DNA of 64,000 bases. Source: Hahella sp018986435 (GTDB lineage Bacteria; Pseudomonadota; Gammaproteobacteria; Pseudomonadales; Oleiphilaceae). The notes below the pieces were generated by a model. That model made no database searches, had not been told where the DNA came from, and was given only the letters and a program-made list of their open reading frames with translations. A program made the translations under genes and the position numbers. The stretch spans positions 4,774,001 through 4,838,000 of the forward strand of contig NZ_CP192738.1 in NCBI RefSeq assembly GCF_050749805.1. Direction: 5' to 3'. This document shows, in pieces, positions 1-8,064 of this stretch. How positions within the stretch are numbered: position 1 is the first letter of the stretch; every line of letters begins with the position of its first letter.

Positions 1-307
1 GGCGGAGAAGCTTTCCATCGCTGAAGCCACCCGCTATTTTCTGAGCCGTCCTCACGAATCCCAGGTCGCCGCCTGGGCGTCACAGCAAAGCCAGGCGATT
101 GGCTCGCGCAAGTTGCTGGAGCAGGCGTTCGAGCAGATGAAAAACCGCTTCAAGCAAGGCGAAGTGCCGCTGCCCTCATTTTGGGGCGGTTATCGGGTAA
201 GACCGGTGACGATTGAATTCTGGCAAGGCCGCGCGAACCGTTTACACGATCGCTTTATGTATAAGATGGTCGGTGAGAATTGGGAAGTCGAAAGACTGCA
301 GCCATAA
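1..307 (+). CDS. pdxH: Pyridoxine/pyridoxamine 5'-phosphate oxidase, C-terminal part
   Basis: The frame is open from base 2, so the gene starts before the window and about the last 101 residues are present. PdxH is the FMN-dependent oxidase that makes pyridoxal 5'-phosphate in the B6 pathway. The tail carries the family's hallmark run: WGGYRVRP, then IEFWQGRANRLHDR, which bind FMN and the substrate phosphate, and it ends with the usual W..ERLQP. An inverted repeat that overlaps the stop codon may terminate transcription. No neighbour on the same strand follows closely. Identification is firm from the C-terminal motifs; the missing N-terminus cannot be judged. Confidence 0.95.
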   Translation, partial: AEKLSIAEATRYFLSRPHESQVAAWASQQSQAIGSRKLLEQAFEQMKNRFKQGEVPLPSFWGGYRVRPVTIEFWQGRANRLHDRFMYKMVGENWEVERLQP

Positions 308-320
308 GCTGCAGTCCTTT
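294..320 (+). terminator. Hairpin at the pdxH stop codon
   Basis: GACTGCAG (294-301) and CTGCAGTC (309-316) form an 8-bp stem with a 7-nt loop and are followed by CTTT. The stem includes the stop codon region of pdxH. The T-run is short, so this is a weak terminator at best. Confidence 0.4.
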
Positions 321-344
321 AAGAGCCTTGGAGTCAAGCGAGGA

Positions 345-920
345 TCAGTCGTCCAGACCGCCGCCGCTTTCTTCCATTACTTTACGCAGCTTGCTCATAT
401 GCGGCTTGACCGCTTCAACGTCTTCAGGCGGCGCGTTCTTGAATTTCTCCATCATCGCCAGCCCTTGTTGCATCATATCGCGCATCATTTTCTTCTGTTC
501 CGCGCTGATATTCGGATTCTTTTCCAGCTCCGCCAATTGCTGCCTCATGGCGTCCATATCGACTTGCTGCCCCTGCATCTCAATCGCCGCATAGGCGCCG
601 AAAATACGCAGCGCAGTGCTCGCCCATTCTTCCGGCGTGGAGAAACCGTAGCCTTCTACAATATCCTCAACCTGACCGTACAATCCTGAGGCTTTCAGCG
701 GCGCGACAATGTCGTCGATATTGGTGGGGATCATTTCGTTGTCTTTTTCGTATTTGGACAACTCTTCTTCGTGCTTGTCGCCCCACTCCTGCACGGCTTT
801 CTGGGACTTGATCCAGCGATCGATGAGGTCTCCGGTAAGAGGCGCTTCCGCTTGAACAAACAAACTGAAGCAGAATGTGAACAATGCCACGCCTATTTTT
901 GACAGAGTTCTACTGTGCAT
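345..920 (-). CDS. Exported protein of unknown function
   Basis: Protein of 191 residues with a clear Sec signal peptide (charged start, then a hydrophobic run to about residue 24, VQA cleavage-like site) and no lipobox, so probably periplasmic. The mature part is rich in Glu, Lys and Met and predicted helical, with a Met-rich stretch around residues 120-155 (MDAMRQQ, KKMMRDMMQQ). Start chosen from GGAG seven bases before ATG at 920. It faces pdxH convergently. I recognise similar short proteins in related marine gammaproteobacteria but no characterised family. Confidence 0.75.
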   Translation of the reverse strand: MHSRTLSKIGVALFTFCFSLFVQAEAPLTGDLIDRWIKSQKAVQEWGDKHEEELSKYEKDNEMIPTNIDDIVAPLKASGLYGQVEDIVEGYGFSTPEEWASTALRIFGAYAAIEMQGQQVDMDAMRQQLAELEKNPNISAEQKKMMRDMMQQGLAMMEKFKNAPPEDVEAVKPHMSKLRKVMEESGGGLDD

Positions 921-1050
921 ATATTTCTCCGAGTTTCATTGGGTTGCGCTATCGAATAAAAGCGTTTTCTAGTTTGTTATCGCATTTCGAAAATACGCTT
1001 CCGAGTTTAATGGATAATCCGTCTAACGCGCCAGCATAGGCTTTACTACA

Positions 1051-1083
1051 CTCTAATTGTCTGAAGCAATTCAGAGTCTTTTT
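1051..1083 (+). terminator. Intrinsic terminator-like hairpin without an upstream gene
   Basis: CTCTAATTG (1051-1059) pairs with CAATTCAGAG (1067-1076) with one bulged base, then TCTTTTTC follows. Plus-strand orientation, yet the nearest upstream sequence on that strand is non-coding. Confidence 0.5.
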
Positions 1084-1137
1084 CATTTCATTTCTTCGTT
1101 TACCCTGCTTAAATACTTGCAGATTCCAAGTAACAGT

Positions 1138-1163
1138 AGCGCTGATGGATCAGCGCTTTTTTT
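1138..1163 (+). terminator. Strong intrinsic terminator
   Basis: A perfect 8-bp stem AGCGCTGA/TCAGCGCT with a 4-nt loop is followed by seven T. It stands just ahead of the DUF6231 gene and behind no plus-strand gene, so it may end a small RNA or insulate the downstream gene. Confidence 0.8.
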
Positions 1164-1210
1164 GTATACGTTCCACTATCCATACTCGCTGCACCATAGG
1201 TTGAATCCAC

Positions 1211-1690
1211 GTGGCCAATTCGCCAAATGACCTGCTATTTGACTGGCTGTCCGTCATGTCTCCGACTTGCGTTCTGAACATCGGTCCGGCGCAGCCGCCC
1301 GCTTTGCTCAGATACAGTGAAGACAGGCAGGTGAATGTGGCCTGCGCCGCCAGGATAGAGGAGATTGCTGGCGCCGATAGCCACCCAGAAGCCGCCATCA
1401 TCAGCGATGCGGTGGAGAAACTTCCCTTCCAGGCGGGACAAGCACTTCTGGCTGCCCCGCGCAATCTGCTGATCCCCAATGTGCTGGCGACCATAGATCA
1501 TGATCAGTCGCCTGAGTGGGACTTTAATCACTTGATCGCATTAGGGTTTCGCCGTCTGGAGATGTTTACCGACCATGGTCGGGCGCTGGCGGTTTACGCT
1601 TATTCCATCACGGATTACAACCCCAAACGGGCCTGGAACAATGCGGAAAACTGGGCGAATCCAGAGAGGTTTGGTAAGTATTGGTGGTAA
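1211..1690 (+). CDS. DUF6231 family protein
   Basis: Protein of 159 residues starting at GTG. The first half resembles a nucleotide- or SAM-binding Rossmann start (CVLNIGPAQPPALL) and the end carries the aromatic, Asn-rich tail NWANPERFGKYWW that I associate with the uncharacterised DUF6231 family of gammaproteobacteria. No signal peptide or membrane segment, so cytoplasmic. Function unknown. It stands alone, convergent with the glutamine amidotransferase. A TTG ten bases upstream in the same region is an alternative start. Family assignment is from memory of the C-terminal pattern and moderately sure. Confidence 0.65.
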   Translation: MANSPNDLLFDWLSVMSPTCVLNIGPAQPPALLRYSEDRQVNVACAARIEEIAGADSHPEAAIISDAVEKLPFQAGQALLAAPRNLLIPNVLATIDHDQSPEWDFNHLIALGFRRLEMFTDHGRALAVYAYSITDYNPKRAWNNAENWANPERFGKYWW

Positions 1691-1732
1691 ACACAACCTC
1701 CGCGTAGTGAACTCGAAAGGCTCAGGATGAGT

Positions 1733-2470
1733 CTACGCAAAGCCGCGCAAACACCCTTCCGCGAATATTTCCAGCACTCTCTGGGCGTCAAAACAATCCT
1801 GTAAATGCGCCTCCAATTGCAACCGCTGCGCGGCGGGAATCTGATCCCGGTATACCGATAAATAAGCGGACATGATGGGACAGGTAAATTCAGGATGAAA
1901 CTGCACGCCCCAGGTGCGATCGCCATAACGGAACGCCTGATGTTTCACGCGCCCGCTGCTGGCCAGATTCACCGCCCCTTCCGGCAGGGTCAATACGGAC
2001 TGAGCGTGAGTCAGATGGGCGTGAAAGGTGTGAGGCAATCGCGAGAAGATGTAATCATCGCCGTCTGAAGCATGGTTGGTGATCAGCAGGGAGCCGATTT
2101 CTCGTCCGTCTGGTTGGTAGTCCACCGCGCCGCCTAAAGCGTCAGCCAGTAACTGGTGACCGTAGCACACTCCCAACAGCGGCAGACCTTGCTCTATCGC
2201 CAGCCGCATCCAGCGCCCCAGATCTTCCGACCATTGCGCCCGGTCCGTCACCATCGCTGGCGAACCGGTGACGACGCAGCCAATAAAATTTCCTTCCGGC
2301 GCGTCATGGTACATATGGGTATTCCACAAATGAGTGGAGATCCCCATTTTGTCGAAAACATCAATAAACCAACCATCAAAATTACCGAACTCTTCAAGGA
2401 TCGCCGGATGCGTATCCCCACAGAGCGCGATCAGCAGTTTTCCTGTTTCCATATCGACCAACGCCTTCAT
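1733..2470 (-). CDS. Class I glutamine amidotransferase-like protein
   Basis: Protein of 245 residues of the GMP-synthase-like GATase fold. The nucleophile elbow GVCYGHQ places catalytic Cys at 102, and QFHPEF gives His192 and Glu194, completing the triad. There is no synthetase partner domain, and no synthetase gene is next to it, so it is a stand-alone GATase1 protein like those described as GMP synthase-like or gamma-glutamyl peptidases; the substrate cannot be read from the sequence. I chose the ATG at 2470; upstream TTG extensions to 2524 lack a ribosome binding site. It is divergent from acylphosphatase. Confidence 0.85.
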   Translation of the reverse strand: MKALVDMETGKLLIALCGDTHPAILEEFGNFDGWFIDVFDKMGISTHLWNTHMYHDAPEGNFIGCVVTGSPAMVTDRAQWSEDLGRWMRLAIEQGLPLLGVCYGHQLLADALGGAVDYQPDGREIGSLLITNHASDGDDYIFSRLPHTFHAHLTHAQSVLTLPEGAVNLASSGRVKHQAFRYGDRTWGVQFHPEFTCPIMSAYLSVYRDQIPAAQRLQLEAHLQDCFDAQRVLEIFAEGCLRGFA

Positions 2471-2772
2471 TAAAACCAAGCCGCCCGCCTCCCCGACGAT
2501 CCCAAAGAGAATCCCAGGAAGCAACAGCCGTATCTATTATAATTTAAGCCTCTAAAAGCGCTTTTTACTAAATATAGTGATAAACCTGTCAGAAGTATGC
2601 GCTCTTTAGCGCCGACAGATAAGCTTGGCGACTAAAAAACGGCCTACATATCGCCTGACAGCAACGAAGTGAGCCAAAAAATCGTTCTACACCCAGGCGT
2701 ACATGGGTAAAAAGAACACAGTGAGCAAAGTAAGCGGAACCAACGCAGCAAGAGCAAGCAAAGGAGAAAAGA
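2471..2772. promoter_or_regulatory. Divergent intergenic region
   Basis: About 300 bases between the minus-strand amidotransferase and the plus-strand acylphosphatase. It should hold both promoters. AAAGGAG lies upstream of the acylphosphatase ATG. I see no convincing operator or RNA structure. Confidence 0.4.
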
Positions 2773-3051
2773 ATGCAGGACAAACAACACATCCGCGCCT
2801 GGGTCAACGGCAAAGTCCAGGGAGTCTGGTACCGCAACTCCACCCGTCAAGTCGCCGAACGCCTCCACATACTCGGCTACGCCAAAAACCTGCCAGACGG
2901 CCGCGTCGAAGTCCTCGCCTACGGCGACGCCGAAGCCGTCAACCAACTCATAGACTGGCTCCACGAAGGCCCCGAAGCAGCCGTCGTCACTGAGGTCAAA
3001 ACTGAACAGGTGGAGGGAGAAACGCCGCCGTTGGGGTTTGAGGTATGTTAG
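2773..3051 (+). CDS. acyP: Acylphosphatase
   Basis: Protein of 92 residues, the usual family length. It hydrolyses acyl phosphates such as carbamoyl- or 1,3-bisphosphoglycerate-type substrates. The phosphate loop GKVQGVWYRNS places the catalytic Arg at 21, and Asn39 in GYAKNLPDG is the second catalytic residue; the C-terminal GFEV is also typical. AAAGGAG sits seven bases ahead of ATG. Cytoplasmic, single gene. Position 18-20 reads VWY where VFF/VFY is commoner, a harmless variation. Confidence 0.95.
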   Translation: MQDKQHIRAWVNGKVQGVWYRNSTRQVAERLHILGYAKNLPDGRVEVLAYGDAEAVNQLIDWLHEGPEAAVVTEVKTEQVEGETPPLGFEVC

Positions 3052-3136
3052 GGATAAAAGGTCTTTAGTACAGACCTGCTCCGACCCAACTCGCCAAATC
3101 TACAGTCGAAGGCGTGACAACTAGAAACGCTTCTGT

Positions 3137-3589
3137 TTAGCCATGCCAATCGAGTGAGTCTTGTTTCAGTTTCACCTTGGTTGCTCCAGCCAGTTTTAGG
3201 ATAGCCACCAGGAAAGGCCCCACATAAACGTTACTTTCCACAAATATTTCATACCCCTTCCTTTTCTTGCTCACACTACCACTTCCAAGGGCTTCTCTGT
3301 AACTATAGAAGTCATCCAACCAGAGCCGGTAATCCTTATCTAACTCATCAAAATGCAATAAGTGTTCGGCGCTCTTTTTTATGTCTGGATAATCATCCAG
3401 CCACTCCAAATTTTGGCGCCCGTAATGAGGTGCTCTGATTAGGTCGACAATCTCTGGGTTAAACTCGCCTAGCATTGCCTCCACCTCTGAGTTCTTCCCA
3501 GTAAACCGCCAGTCGAGTATTTGGTTAAGCACTTCTGCAACTACTGGATTATCATGCTCAAAATATATCTCAGTCGATACGCCACCCAT
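3137..3589 (-). CDS. Uncharacterised protein (150 aa)
   Basis: I do not recognise this protein. Start chosen at ATG 3589 because GGAGGAGA stands just before it; a longer reading to 3652 has no such site. The product is soluble, acidic in the middle and basic near the end (SKKRKGYE), with several Trp/Tyr in a region resembling small immunity or DUF-type proteins found in accessory regions. The neighbour on the same strand (3732-4199) is similar in size and composition, which fits a run of accessory genes. Confidence 0.65.
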   Translation of the reverse strand: MGGVSTEIYFEHDNPVVAEVLNQILDWRFTGKNSEVEAMLGEFNPEIVDLIRAPHYGRQNLEWLDDYPDIKKSAEHLLHFDELDKDYRLWLDDFYSYREALGSGSVSKKRKGYEIFVESNVYVGPFLVAILKLAGATKVKLKQDSLDWHG

Positions 3590-3731
3590 TATCTCTCCTC
3601 CAAACTTTTTCCTGGACCTGCACAGCCGCAGCGAATAGAAACATAGCCACAAACGACGCTATCAATAATGCAGCTTAAGGACGGATGACTGATTCACTGC
3701 CTCATTCGGTCATCGCGCAGCAAGAATAGCT

Positions 3732-4199
3732 TCACATGCAGCCAGTCTCGCCTCTCCGCTCATTTTCTTTATCCAAGTCTTTTATGCCTGGCGCATTAGC
3801 CAACAATCTGCGGCTTAACTCTTCAGAGAGGCCGATAAATAGTGTTGCGCTACTGTCCCAACATACGATTTCAAACAAAGCGCCGTCTAGCTGGGTACAG
3901 GGCTTGCCTTTCCAGAGCGCAGGGTTATCCTCGACATAAGGCAGGCCTGATGTGAAGGCTTCCGTTCCCTTCGGAAATGCGGATATAACAGCCCAGACAA
4001 ACTGGTAATCGAACTCTTCAATCTTTGCTGCAAACTCTTCGCCCAGCACCCAACTCGGGTCGACGATCCCACACCACCCACCGTCTATATCGGATATGTG
4101 CCAGTCATAATCTCTCAGTTCAATTTCAAGCCAACCAGCAATGTCCTTCATGCTGGTGTAGAAGTTAACTTCTGAAACTCCCTTTTGGATGTAGTTCAT
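3732..4199 (-). CDS. Uncharacterised acidic protein (155 aa)
   Basis: Soluble protein, no signal peptide. It has an aromatic-rich first half (DYDWHISDIDGGWCGIVDP) and a hydrophobic strand near residues 107-122 (ALFEIVCWDSSATLFIGL). Overall appearance resembles small immunity-type proteins, but I cannot name a family. Start at ATG 4199 is the first in frame; an internal ATG at 4151 is possible because neither has a strong ribosome binding site. Same strand as the preceding and following genes, with a 32-base gap to the regulator. Confidence 0.6.
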   Translation of the reverse strand: MNYIQKGVSEVNFYTSMKDIAGWLEIELRDYDWHISDIDGGWCGIVDPSWVLGEEFAAKIEEFDYQFVWAVISAFPKGTEAFTSGLPYVEDNPALWKGKPCTQLDGALFEIVCWDSSATLFIGLSEELSRRLLANAPGIKDLDKENERRGETGCM

Positions 4200-4231
4200 T
4201 ATTTAATCCCAGTTTGTAGCGCCCTCCACCA

Positions 4232-4639
4232 TCAAGAACGTTTCGCCAGGGCATCCAGCGTAATCTCGCCAAATCGACTCAGTAGTTTCTTTTCTGCGTC
4301 GTCCATGGCGGTTTTTAGCACTTCATTGATCGCATGCTCAATAAAGCAATTTGAGTGTTCGTCGGTGAGACCCAACGTAAACAGGGTCGGCTCGCCAAGC
4401 GCATTATGCACGTCAAGTAAGGTGATTTCGTTCAGCGCTTTAATCAACGTCCAGCCGCCACTGTGGCCTTTGGCGGAATCAACATATCCCTGCACTCGCA
4501 ACATGCCCATGGTGCGGCGCACCACGACTGGGTTGGTCGACAGCATCTCAGCAATCTGCCCTGAAGTCATAGGTTTGTCGCTGGCGGCCAGGTGAATCAG
4601 CACGTGCAACACTCGGGATAAACGACTGTCTTTTCTCAT
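4232..4639 (-). CDS. Rrf2 family transcriptional regulator
   Basis: Protein of 135 residues from ATG 4639. A winged helix-turn-helix spans residues 10-65 (MTSGQIAEMLSTNPVVVRR, then the SAKGHSGGW wing typical of Rrf2). Only one Cys (SNCFIEH) occurs where IscR/NsrR have three, so an iron-sulfur cluster is unlikely; it looks like the YwnA-type, cluster-free branch. It is divergent from a methyltransferase gene, and an inverted repeat between them is a likely operator for autoregulation and control of the neighbour. The signal it senses is unknown. Confidence 0.88.
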   Translation of the reverse strand: MRKDSRLSRVLHVLIHLAASDKPMTSGQIAEMLSTNPVVVRRTMGMLRVQGYVDSAKGHSGGWTLIKALNEITLLDVHNALGEPTLFTLGLTDEHSNCFIEHAINEVLKTAMDDAEKKLLSRFGEITLDALAKRS

Positions 4640-4683
4640 CTTGCATCTCGTGTAATAGACGCCCAATCCTATCACGCAACTTT

Positions 4684-4736
4684 TAACGTTACATCAATTG
4701 TCTCGCGCACCCAATATATGTAACATTTACTGTTAC
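4684..4736. promoter_or_regulatory. Candidate Rrf2 operator
   Basis: GTAACA-N5-TGTTAC is a perfect inverted repeat at 4720-4736 in the divergent promoter region. A related GTTACA half-site with the palindrome TAACGTTA lies at 4684-4694. Symmetry and position fit a dimeric regulator; binding is inferred. Confidence 0.6.
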
Positions 4737-4779
4737 GTAAAATGAGAAAACACACATTCAGCAAAGCGAGCGACCCCAA

Positions 4780-5475
4780 ATGGATAAACAGCAACTGACA
4801 CAACTATTCGACCAACAGGCGCCAAACTACGACACGCAGTGGCGACGGATGTCGCCGATTAACAATGGGCTGTATTTCTTCATGGAGACCATTCTTGGCG
4901 TCCTGCCAACAAGAGCCCACATCCTGTGCGTGGGCGCAGGCACAGGTAAAGAAATGCTGCACCTGGCCAAGCACTTCCCAGAGTGGTGTTTTACCGCCGT
5001 TGAGCCGTCTGGCGAGATGCTGAATCAGTGCCGCAAAGCCGTTGAACTGGCGGGTTTTACATCCAGGTGCGACTTTTATCAGGGTTATGTGGAGGCACTT
5101 CCCAGTGAAGAAAAGTTTGATGGCGCCACCAGTCTGCTGGTTTCCCAATTCATATTGGATCAACAAGCCCGAAGTGAGTTTTTCCGCCATATCGCCAACA
5201 GACTCAAACCTGAGGGGCTTCTCGTTAGCGCCGATTTAGTCGCAGATACCCGCAGCGAAATCTACGAGGGACAGTTAAATTTGTGGCTGCGGCTGATGGC
5301 GAACGCAGCGGTATCACAAGAGGATATTCAGCGGATGAAAGCCGCCTATAGTCAGGACGTCGCCGTACTGCCGACAGACACAGTCGCGACCATCATCAAA
5401 GCGGGCGGTTTTACAACCCCTATTCCCTTTTATCAAGCTGGCCTTATTGGCGCGTTCTTCGCCCATGTCGCCTGA
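4780..5475 (+). CDS. Class I SAM-dependent methyltransferase
   Basis: Protein of 231 residues with the Rossmann methyltransferase core: motif I ILCVGAGTGKEML (about residues 48-60), acidic motif II end AVEPSG (74-79), and motif IV region DGATSLLVSQFI. The N-terminal FDQQAPNYDTQW is typical of UbiE/small-molecule methyltransferases. It is transcribed away from the Rrf2 regulator, a pairing seen repeatedly in proteobacteria, and is probably its target. Substrate unknown. Cytoplasmic. Confidence 0.88.
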   Translation: MDKQQLTQLFDQQAPNYDTQWRRMSPINNGLYFFMETILGVLPTRAHILCVGAGTGKEMLHLAKHFPEWCFTAVEPSGEMLNQCRKAVELAGFTSRCDFYQGYVEALPSEEKFDGATSLLVSQFILDQQARSEFFRHIANRLKPEGLLVSADLVADTRSEIYEGQLNLWLRLMANAAVSQEDIQRMKAAYSQDVAVLPTDTVATIIKAGGFTTPIPFYQAGLIGAFFAHVA

Positions 5476-5546
5476 CTAAGGCGGTCAACACCTCCCGGAC
5501 ATTGTTCAATGAGTTTTCTGCGAGCCTGGTGGCGGCCTATTTTTTC

Positions 5547-6050
5547 TCATAACTCATGATGGATTATATAAAGCCGCCATTCGTCCGCCCCGCTCTGGTC
5601 AATAATCGTGGTGCGCGAAAACCCTGGCTCTGCGCCACGGATAATCGTTAGTTGGCCCTTGTGGATGATGTCATCCCACTGTTTCTGATTTGGCCAGCCT
5701 GATATTTCACGGCCTACTGAAACAAAAAGTGATGACACGTAATTTACGGGCTCGGGGTTGGTTTCGTATCCTGCCTGCGACATAAAAGATGAGAATTGGT
5801 TTTTTGGCAGCAGAATCAGCAGCGCAACCAAACCATCCAGGCCCCCTGATTCAATATGGCTGCTAAGAATCTTTGCTTCGGGTGGAAGTTTTAGACGGGC
5901 AAGGGCTTCGATTTCATGCGTAGAATAGCTGTGTGGGGTATCTATACTGCGACGGGCTCCCTGATCTGAATTAGAACTCAATCCTGAACCTTCGCCATCG
6001 CTACAGGACGGTAATATAGTCAGTATCAGAACAGCCAATATTATTCTCAT
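5547..6050 (-). CDS. Uncharacterised lipoprotein
   Basis: Protein of 167 residues starting with a short hydrophobic leader and lipobox LPSC (Cys16), so lipid-anchored. The mature part begins with a Ser/Gly-rich linker and contains ARLKLPPEAKIL and a region around residues 85-125 (FSSFMSQAGYETNP) that resembles small sensor-like or immunity-like lipoproteins. I do not recognise a family. Separate promoter likely, since the neighbours on either side are spaced by about 70-95 bases. Confidence 0.7.
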   Translation of the reverse strand: MRIILAVLILTILPSCSDGEGSGLSSNSDQGARRSIDTPHSYSTHEIEALARLKLPPEAKILSSHIESGGLDGLVALLILLPKNQFSSFMSQAGYETNPEPVNYVSSLFVSVGREISGWPNQKQWDDIIHKGQLTIIRGAEPGFSRTTIIDQSGADEWRLYIIHHEL

Positions 6051-6145
6051 TGAACCGTTAATAGCCTCCTCCTTCGACCTGTGCAGGCTTGAAAAGCTTC
6101 TGCATTCAGTTCAGTGCGCTAATCCTACCCGATTAATTACACAAC

Positions 6146-6364
6146 TCACGCACCCTGTTGAACTAGATCCTTTATTTTTACCGCCTTTTCGAAGTGGTCC
6201 AGTTTATTGGTTAAAATCCACCATTCAGCGGCTTCCATTAGCAATTCAGGGTCATCATTTTTATTGGCGAAAAAAGCATAAAACGACACACCGACATTGA
6301 CGCCTTTAGCCGCAATTTTCTGATCACAGACAGAAATGATCTTCTTCCTCAAACTTTCTCTCAT
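6146..6364 (-). CDS. Small conserved protein, DUF6500-like
   Basis: Protein of 72 residues with GAGGAG ahead of ATG 6364. The pattern ISVCDQKIAAKGVNVGVSFY followed by FFANKNDDPELLMEAAEWW is one I recall from a small uncharacterised proteobacterial family (DUF6500). Helical, soluble, no known function. The family label is from memory and only moderately certain. Confidence 0.65.
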   Translation of the reverse strand: MRESLRKKIISVCDQKIAAKGVNVGVSFYAFFANKNDDPELLMEAAEWWILTNKLDHFEKAVKIKDLVQQGA

Positions 6365-6487
6365 TACAACTCCTCAAGTATCGACGCCGAACACACATTT
6401 GGCTGCGCCCTCAATCGACTCTGATTCAGCGCCCCACTAAAACACCCTTTCTCTATACATGAGTAGTAGCGATTGTCACCAAGGCAT

Positions 6488-6826
6488 CTACAAAACATGT
6501 ATATCCTCTATGGTTATTACAAGCTCCCCTGACGAATTCTTTTTGATTTCTGCAGACAAATTTAAATCACTGACTTCACCGTCATACCACAAATCAAACT
6601 CAATCCTTCGAGCTTCCGTAACATCATCATATATATCGTAAACACATACTGAACTATAAGCGGACTCTGGAGGCAAACTTATTATCCCGGGATACTCTCG
6701 TAATGCTGCTTCTATCTCAGATTGTGAAAGACGACCATTTTCATTCCTGGCGACTATTTCAGAAAACTTTGAGTTGACAAGAAGTACAACCAAACTCTCA
6801 AGCAAGCCTATAATGTTATCGTCCAC
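6488..6826 (-). CDS. Uncharacterised small acidic protein
   Basis: Protein of 112 residues from GTG 6826, chosen because GGAACGGAG lies just upstream; the frame can also be opened at TTG 6847. Soluble, with strands near the end (ARRIEFDLWYDGEVSDLNL, then ELVITIEDIHVL) typical of small immunity-like proteins; family not recognised. The IS5-family element is inserted 37 bases upstream of this start and must have displaced the native promoter. Confidence 0.6.
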   Translation of the reverse strand: MDDNIIGLLESLVVLLVNSKFSEIVARNENGRLSQSEIEAALREYPGIISLPPESAYSSVCVYDIYDDVTEARRIEFDLWYDGEVSDLNLSAEIKKNSSGELVITIEDIHVL

Positions 6827-6859
6827 TTTGTCGCTCCGTTCCCTCAACCAAGCCGATGC

Positions 6860-6863
6860 CTAG
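6860..6863. repeat. Target site duplication, left copy
   Basis: CTAG adjoins the left end of the IS element and is matched by CTAG at 7998-8001. CTAR is the usual target of IS5-type elements. Confidence 0.85.
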
Positions 6864-7997
6864 GGAACCTCTGAATAACTCCCAGAATCAGTCATAATAC
6901 GGCAGTCCAACTCAGCAGGAACACTTTTCATGGATCAGATGACTTTCTCCGAAGCCGAATACCAGAATAAAAAGCGTAAGACCCGCCGGGAAATCTTTCT
7001 GGAGCGGATGGATAAGCTGATTCCCTGGGAACGGTTGGAGAAGAAGGTCGCCCGTCATTATCCCAAGGGTGAGAATGGCCGGCCGCCGTATCCGTTATCC
7101 GCCATGCTTCGCGTTCACTGCATGCAACTGTTCTATAACCTCAGCGATCCCGCGATGGAAGATGCGCTGTATGAGATTGAGTCCATGCGTCGCTTTGCTG
7201 GTCTGCGCCTGTCAGACCGATTGCCGGATGAAAGCACGATCCTCCATTTTCGTCACCTGCTGGAGCGTCACGGTTTAGGCAAGACGCTTTTCAAGGAAGT
7301 GAACAAACAACTACAGAAGCAAGGGCTGATGATGCGGGAAGGCAGCATTGTGGACGCGACGATTATTTCCGCCCCGAGCTCCACTAAAAACCAGAGCGGC
7401 CAACGCGACCCGGAGATGCGCCAGACCAAGAAAGGCAATGAGTGGCGCTTTGGTATGAAAATGCACATTGGCGTAGACAGCGCCCGGGGACTGATTCACA
7501 GCCTTGAAGCGACGGGAGCGAATGTCCATGACATCACAGTTGCGGGCAAATTGCTGCATGGAGAAGAAAGCGTCGTGTTCGGCGATGCCGGTTACCAAGG
7601 CATTCATAAGCGGGAGGAACACCAGAAGCGGGCGGGTGTCGCCTGGTTTATCGCGAGACGTCCAGGCGTGCGCCGCACACTGAGCAAAGAGCATCAGAGA
7701 ATGGAGATGCTGAAAGCGAGCATCCGAGCCAAAGTGGAGCATCCATTCCGCTACATTAAGCAGGTGTTTGGTTATGGCAAAGTCCGCTATCGAGGCCTGG
7801 CGAAGAACAGGAATCGATTATATCTACTGGCGGCCTTCAGCAATCTTCTTACGGTGTGGAAAGAGCTGCGGATATAGGGCGATAGGCCCACTTCCGTCCT
7901 GAAAGGGGCGAAAGTTGTTGGAAAAAGCAGTATATGGTTGGGCCAAATGCACAATGGAGAGGGATATTGGGATAACTATGGGTTATTCAGAGGTTCC
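6864..7997 (+). mobile_element. Complete IS5-family insertion sequence (1,134 bp)
   Basis: The ends are perfect 16-bp terminal inverted repeats, GGAACCTCTGAATAAC (6864-6879) and its complement (7982-7997). The element holds one intact transposase gene and is flanked by CTAG duplications, which means a single clean insertion. No second copy occurs in this window. The intact DDE enzyme and perfect repeats suggest a recent or still mobile copy. Confidence 0.93.
6930..7877 (+). CDS. IS5 family transposase
   Basis: Protein of 315 residues, full length for the IS5 subgroup. An N-terminal DUF772-type domain (PPYPLSAMLRVHCMQLFY) is followed by the DDE catalytic core: Asp142 in SIVDATII, Asp219 in VFGDAGYQG and Glu270 in KVEHPFRYIK. 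The C-terminal YRGLAKNRNRL is also typical. The frame is uninterrupted and starts 66 bases inside the left repeat. It catalyses cut-and-paste movement of the element. Confidence 0.97.
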   Translation: MDQMTFSEAEYQNKKRKTRREIFLERMDKLIPWERLEKKVARHYPKGENGRPPYPLSAMLRVHCMQLFYNLSDPAMEDALYEIESMRRFAGLRLSDRLPDESTILHFRHLLERHGLGKTLFKEVNKQLQKQGLMMREGSIVDATIISAPSSTKNQSGQRDPEMRQTKKGNEWRFGMKMHIGVDSARGLIHSLEATGANVHDITVAGKLLHGEESVVFGDAGYQGIHKREEHQKRAGVAWFIARRPGVRRTLSKEHQRMEMLKASIRAKVEHPFRYIKQVFGYGKVRYRGLAKNRNRLYLLAAFSNLLTVWKELRI

Positions 7998-8001
7998 CTA
8001 G
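7998..8001. repeat. Target site duplication, right copy
   Basis: CTAG directly after the right terminal repeat, identical to the left flank at 6860-6863. Confidence 0.85.
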
Positions 8002-8064
8002 AACTACGAGCACTGCATTTTTACTACAGTTGCTATTTCAGATCGGCTAATTCTCTAATGCAGA

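Larger units (their letters stand above)
921..1210. other. Intergenic region with orphan terminators
   Basis: This 290-base gap separates a minus-strand gene from a plus-strand gene. It carries two plus-strand intrinsic terminator structures (listed separately) although no plus-strand coding region lies between pdxH and them. A short plus-strand RNA is the simplest reading; see the finding. Confidence 0.5.

Noticed and set aside
2703..2993. 96-codon plus-strand frame overlapping acyP
   Set aside because: It is a frame-shifted reading of the acylphosphatase gene with Arg/Pro-rich nonsense content.
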